A stretch of 64,000 bases of DNA. Source: Malus domestica. Its lineage: Eukaryota; Streptophyta; Magnoliopsida; Rosales; Rosaceae. Shown here piece after piece: positions 59,020 through 64,000 of this stretch (positions within the stretch are counted from its first letter, which is position 1; each line of letters opens with the position of its first letter). Both the position numbers and the translations under genes were made by a program. The notes beneath the pieces were generated by a model that made no database searches, was not told where the DNA came from, and saw nothing but the letters and a program-made list of their open reading frames with translations. The stretch is taken from NCBI RefSeq assembly GCF_042453785.1, contig NC_091675.1, forward strand, positions 2,492,501-2,556,500, given 5' to 3'.

Positions 59020-61294
59020 TGTTACGATCGCGTGAGCTCGAGTTAGACCCGAAACGATTTTGTAACGAAAAAGTTACGTTTAATTAAAGTGTGTTAACGA
59101 TGGGTAGAATTGTACACGTGTGCGTTAATTATTAGTACTGGAAGGTACTGTTTTTGATAAGGTGCGTTAGATTTGGTTTGATTCCAAATTGTACAAAACC
59201 TTATCATTTCTCCTGGACCCGTGACTTATTTTCTCTCACCAATCAATTTCACTCCTATTTTCCCTCACCCAATCATAAATCTCTTTCTCTCTACCCAATC
59301 AGAAATTGTCACCTTTCTCTCTCTCTCTCTCTCTCTCCCCTTCGTCTCTCCTCACACGTCACTCTCTCTTCTATGCAACAACGAGGACCACCTTCAAAAC
59401 TTCATAGATCGACCCTTAAACCACCACCATCATGTTCCTCTCAAACCCACGAACTCATCCGTACGAATCGATCAAGAAATGGACGAGTTTTGAGTGTCCA
59501 TTGTCCAACTCGGAGCTCCAACTTGGGTATGGATTCTCTGACGTTTTCCCGTGTGAGTTACAATGTTTTGGAAGTTTTGGAAGTACCTACGCAACTCCCT
59601 GTGGCCACTAACCTAAGTTGGGAGAGAAGCCAACGTCGAAACATACAGTTTCAAGGAGTATAAACTAAATTTGAGACTTTTGAGCTTTTTCAGTCAATTT
59701 TCTATCCATTTTTTGGAATTCCAAAAGGTATAGACTTGTTTTACTCTTCATAAGCTTCATTTCCATATAAAGTTTGTCAAAAATGGTTGAGAAATTAAGA
59801 AGATATGAAGATTTGAAAATTTTCCAGAAACCGGTGAAGATTTGAAATTTTTCCGTATAGACTTGTTCTACTCTTCATAAGCTTCATTTCCATATTCTAA
59901 TGCCGTTATTGTTTAACATAATATTTCGTCAAGTTTGAAGGAATATTACCCTAGAGTTATTGTCAGTTTATCCGGGGCATGGGCACACATGTGGCTGCAA
60001 CTTGACGGCGCATGAGGGCACGTTAGGCCTTTGGCCGCCGTGTGCTTAACGTGTACGGGTTCGTGACATCGAGTAGAATGTTTTCGTATATTTAAACTTG
60101 CCGTTTGAGCAAACTATGAGGGATTTTCCTAGCCTTTTGTGTAGGTCCTAATTAATTAATTAATTATTAAAGTTATTTCACATATAGGTGAGACTTACTC
60201 CAATGAGGTACGAGGACAAACAAGGCTAGGAGGCTACGATCCATTGATGTATCAGTAAGTGGACATTTGTTTACACACACACACACACACACAAAGTTTT
60301 ATAGTTTCCACATGTGCTTTTGAATTGATATATATATTGTCATGTCATGATCACATACATTATACTTGCTCATCATGCATGCTTGCACCTGTGTAGTACT
60401 TGCCCCGGCCAGGGCAGGCTTCACGTGTATGTGCACATCGTATTGCACGCTCACCTTGGATCCATTGTAGGTGCCAGTCCTGTCGTACATGTTGCTATAG
60501 GTAACTCCGACTCGTATGTGATGCGTCTGGAGCCAATATTCATATGATTGTAGTACTATAGTGTATATTATGATTACACCCAGTCCTGTTCATGTAAAAT
60601 TCCCTCGGCATGAACTCGTATGTTAGCATAGATTGATGAGCACCTAATTTTACTTATGCTACGATTGAGATATTGATTGGTGTATTTCTAGATTTATCGT
60701 TGATTTACTTTTGATTTCATACTTATACGTAGTATGATTTTCTGGAAACTATACATGTTTTACAGCAATGGGTTAGTATGTTCAGAAACTAAATATGTTT
60801 TATAAACCCTTGTTTTTGCCCACTCACCCTTCTGTTTTTCGCCCCTCCAGGTCCTAGTTAGTTGATTACTCTGTGGTGTACGAGGAATATCTGACGGTTA
60901 TGACATATCCATAAATAAGTGTAGTGGGCTTTTCCTAGTTATGTATTAAGTACTTTAACTAGTTTCAATTGCACACTTTTATGTCATCTATGCTCTGAGC
61001 ACTTGTGTTTTATGGGTTATTTCCACTAATGCGCACTCTCTACTTTAGTTTAAATAAGTGTTAGATTTGGTTTAAATTTATCAATAATTTTATGCATCAC
61101 TTTCCTTTTGGTTACGTCACCTTCGGGTGACGGCCAACATGTCTCGATTCCGGTCGGGGTGTGTTAGGTGATGCTAGGGAGGAGACCAACTATGGATATG
61201 TGTCATTGGTTGTGGCATGTCAATCTTATAATGTTATGTTATGTGCTAAATTTTTTTAACATGTGTTATTTTTTTATTAGAACGCGACGTTACA
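59020..61294. mobile_element. Probable solo LTR, about 2.3 kb
   Basis: Begins TGTTACGATCGCG and ends CGCGACGTTACA, a TG...CA structure with 12-13-base inverted termini. No second copy, primer-binding site or coding domain lies within the window, so a solo LTR (or one end of a larger lost element) is the best reading. The length suggests a Ty3/Gypsy-type or large non-autonomous family. A clean 5-bp target duplication is not visible. The 169-aa ORF at 59154-59663 lies inside and is not treated as a host gene. Confidence 0.55.
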
Positions 61295-61880
61295 GTAGCG
61301 TTGAACCCATTCTATAACTCATTCTTGCTAGGTTCCACAATAAAAATAAATCCCACCTCTTTTAAAAAGATAGCTTAAATGTGGTATCTCTTCGCAGCTA
61401 AAAAAAATATGACCTCTCTATCATTTTTCAATTTAGAATTTAGGACCAATCGGAAACAATAATCCTGTGCTCATATATTCCTTTGATGCCAAGATGTAAT
61501 GGGTTTGATGGTCATAGTGCTTTTGGATGATTAAACATAAAGTCCTCCTATAGCTCATAACTACTTTTAAAATTTTTCTGCCAAAACGCATTCATAAGCG
61601 CTTTTAATTATAAAAAAAAAAAATGCTTTGAATCATCGAGAAACAATCCCAAAAGGATCAGCAGTTTTCCTATTAAAATTTACTATTTATTACTTTGATA
61701 GGAAATTGTACTTTAAAGTTCTCATTTTGTATTTTAAATTTTTTATATTTAGAAAAAAAAATTACACTTATAAGAAATGCAAGATGATATTTTTTCAGTG
61801 ATAATAAAAGTTCTCATTTGGTAGATGCTTTTTAAATGGACAAATGAGGGAGTTGTGAATTCTGTTTATAGTTTTAGAAA
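61295..61880. other. Spacer with family B MITE remnant
   Basis: The stretch 61500-61660 holds gtgcttttggatgattaaac and cataagcgcttttaatt strings of family B. Otherwise AT-rich and non-coding. Confidence 0.4.
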
Positions 61881-62023
61881 GGAAATTTTAACGAAAAATT
61901 TCTGGTACTGTTCATTTTAACGAAAAACCACATTTTTACATTAAAAAGTCAATCATGATACTATTTACTTTATTCTTTATTTTTTATTATCGTTAAAACT
62001 CAAAGTTTTCAATTAATTTTCCT
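61881..62023 (-). mobile_element. MITE family C, full copy
   Basis: About 140 bp: ggaaattttaacgaaaaatt, ctggtactgttcattttaac, gaaaaaccacatttttacat, taaaaagtcaatcatgatac, and cgttaaaactcaaagttttc. Terminal strings are imperfect inverted repeats with TTTTAACGA/TCGTTAAAA. Inverted with respect to the copies at 32.5 and 50.5 kb. Confidence 0.7.
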
Positions 62024-62200
62024 TTTTATTCTTACTTTGATAAATAATTTATGGGGTTAAGACTTAAAGAGTAACGTGAGGAGGAGGAAAGAATCGATGA
62101 GGTAACTTGGGTTCCACCGTTAGTAGCAAGCATGATGGGCTTATGCGTCCAATGTCACGAGCCACTGTCACGTACAATGGAGACAGTCTTGATTTCACCC

Positions 62201-62300
62201 TTATTTTTATATCTAATTTTTAATCAATTTAAAAACTCATAAATTAATCTTTTATTTTTATATATATTTTTAATCATTTAAAAACTCATAAATTAATCTT
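62201..62300. repeat. ~50-bp tandem duplication
   Basis: Copies 62201-62251 and 62252-62300 share ttatttttat, tttttaatca, and tttaaaaactcataaattaa. About 90% identical, AT-rich. Confidence 0.8.
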
Positions 62301-64000
62301 TTAATAACTTCTTAATTTTTTGGTGTTCTACAAAATTCGGATATAAATATACCAACTTGCAGAAACCGGAGCTACCAATTCGACACTTGTAAATGATTTA
62401 TTTCTTTTCTTTTCATAAGTTGTGTTTGGATTTATTCAAATCCTTTATTAGGATATGAACAACTTAGAGAACGACATAACCATACAATATCATCATCTTT
62501 AATAAAATGTAATATTATTTTATTTTATGTTGTAAAGCTCCTTGTAATTTTCTTGTAATTAAGTGCATACGTTCTCACGCTGACTTGTAATATGATTCCA
62601 ACGTATCAAAATAAGTTGTGATTGATGCATCAAATTGCTAATGAGACTACGCACCCACATTCTTAATTTGATGATATTATTTTAGTATTAGAATCCATAA
62701 TTCCATATCATTTTAACTTTTTTTTTACAAAAAATAGCATTAATAGGTTAAAATATTTTTAGTTGTTAGGTTTTTTATTTTATGGGGGGGAGGAAAAGCA
62801 GTGGGGATTAAACCCACACTAGGGTGTGCTAAAAAAATATTAGAATCCAATTAATAATTTCACAATATCATTTTTCATAAACGATATGCCAAAACAGAGC
62901 CAATGAACTTAAAGAATATATCCGTGGAAATTCGAATTCAAGTTGATATTCCAAACCTTAACTTACTTTCCATTAGACCAACCATTAAAGTTAAACAAGT
63001 AAAATTCTAAATCAACCATAATAGGAGTCGAACCCACAAATTTTTTTGAACTATTTCTCGATTTATGCGTGTGATCATTGTGCAAGGACAATGATAATCC
63101 TTTCATCATACAATTGAAATTGAAGAAAGGAAAAGTCGAGTTTGGAACCATGTGTGGATGAGCAAACTAAAAAACACTTGATGTTAAGTAAAAAACTTTG
63201 TCATTAAGCTTTGTATTTTGAAATGCAGTCTAATCCAAACCAGTTAGAAACGACCATACGCGTGCGTTAGGATGCATGCTTATCTGAACTGCATGAACCC
63301 ATGTGTCCAGAAAAGCTGATGATCTGCCATGCGACAACTAAATCTTTCCTCATAATATAAATATCTATAATATTTGATTGGAATTTTGAAACCCTACCAA
63401 CACCATCCATCATCAAGTAACCCAGTTTTTTCATCATGCATGTTGGAGCGTGGGAGTACTGTTTCTGCATTTTCATGTCTTATAATTCGAGGGATGGCCT
63501 CACATCAATTATTACACCCATCCATGAGACATGTCGGCCTTTCGGGACCACTTACGGGTGAAAGACTTCCATAGCAAATCTGATGCGAAGACAAACGTAC
63601 ACTATTCTTATATCATTAGCATGAAATATATATTATGATGAAGGTGTATCCGTATAGTGTAAGTTGTTATTCACTTGTGAAATTCCAAGCCAAAATATTC
63701 TATGAATATGAGTTGAGACTTTGACGTGTAAGCAAGGGATGTATCCGTTTGCCTTTACAACTTTATCGTGGTGAGAAGTATAGATGGAAATAAGAAGTAC
63801 TATATATTAATGTATGGTATACTCTAATTGCATGCATCTAATTCTCTAAAAAATTTCGGAACTTTGAAGTATTCCAAACTATCTACGAGCTATTTGTTTG
63901 GTGATATTTCTCCTCCACACCATTGAAATAGGTTGCAAATTCAACTCACGGCCTTCATTGCTTATTTTAAATAAACGTAATCTTACACATGTGAGTTAGG
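62301..64000. other. Intergenic to window end, no gene seen
   Basis: AT-rich. B-box-like strings (about 62806-62818 gattaaaccc; 63026-63038 gagtcgaacccac, minus sense GGGTTCGACTC) may mark decayed SINEs. No tRNA cloverleaf could be built around them by eye. Small ORFs unassigned. Confidence 0.4.

Noticed and set aside
59154-59663. 169-aa plus-strand ORF
   Set aside because: Lies within the probable solo LTR and has low-complexity Ser/Leu content; not a host gene.
62800-63040. B-box-like strings resembling tRNA T-arms
   Set aside because: No acceptor stem, D-arm or anticodon arm can be paired around them; at most old SINE remnants.

Overview
This is plant nuclear DNA. Genes have short GT-AG introns, AT-rich intergenic space and dense transposon debris, and every recognisable protein is a land-plant type. 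The mix of small repeat families suggests an apple/pear-type genome (Rosaceae, Maleae). That assignment is inference from family resemblance, not a database match. No prokaryotic feature, CRISPR array, organellar insert or rRNA/tRNA gene was recognised.

Layout. 0-1.7 kb: 3' end of a MAPKKK5/YODA-type kinase (+). 2.5-7.6 kb: complete 15-exon gene for a gamma-tubulin complex component 5-like protein (+). 7.7-8.1 kb: broken crooked-neck-like fragment (-). 8.6-9.4 kb: thioredoxin-fold gene (-). 11.4-16.1 kb: broken Ty1/Copia element (-). 16.3-18.5 kb: degraded cysteine-rich receptor-like kinase (+). 21.7-22.4 kb: truncated copy of the chloroplast aspartate aminotransferase gene (-). 23.95-24.3 kb: gene for ribosomal protein eL39 (-), with site II/telo-box motifs upstream. 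25.9-27.1 kb: miniature LTR elements in tandem. 30.3-30.9 kb: ERF003-type AP2/ERF gene (+). 34.9-40.3 kb: a minisatellite-bearing TIR element followed by a 4.6-kb PIF/Harbinger transposon with both family genes, TIRs and a TAA duplication. 41.6-44.3 kb: non-autonomous hAT and other TIR elements. 48.9-50.0 kb: intronless DUF868 gene (+). 54.8-55.3 kb: hAT miniature element nested in a MITE. 56.4-57.9 kb: deSI-like PPPDE peptidase gene (-). 59.0-61.3 kb: probable solo LTR. The rest is intergenic AT-rich DNA.

The intact host genes (GCP5-like, thioredoxin-like, eL39, ERF003-like, DUF868, deSI-like; the MAPKKK is cut by the window edge) are unrelated single loci and form no pathway or cluster. What the window shows best is mobile-element biology. 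I can group four short DNA-transposon families (called A to D here) and one SINE family, several with visible target-site duplications. The most complete system is the two-gene PIF/Harbinger element. It keeps its DDE residues but carries several disabling changes, so it is probably no longer autonomous. I found no convincing undescribed host system.
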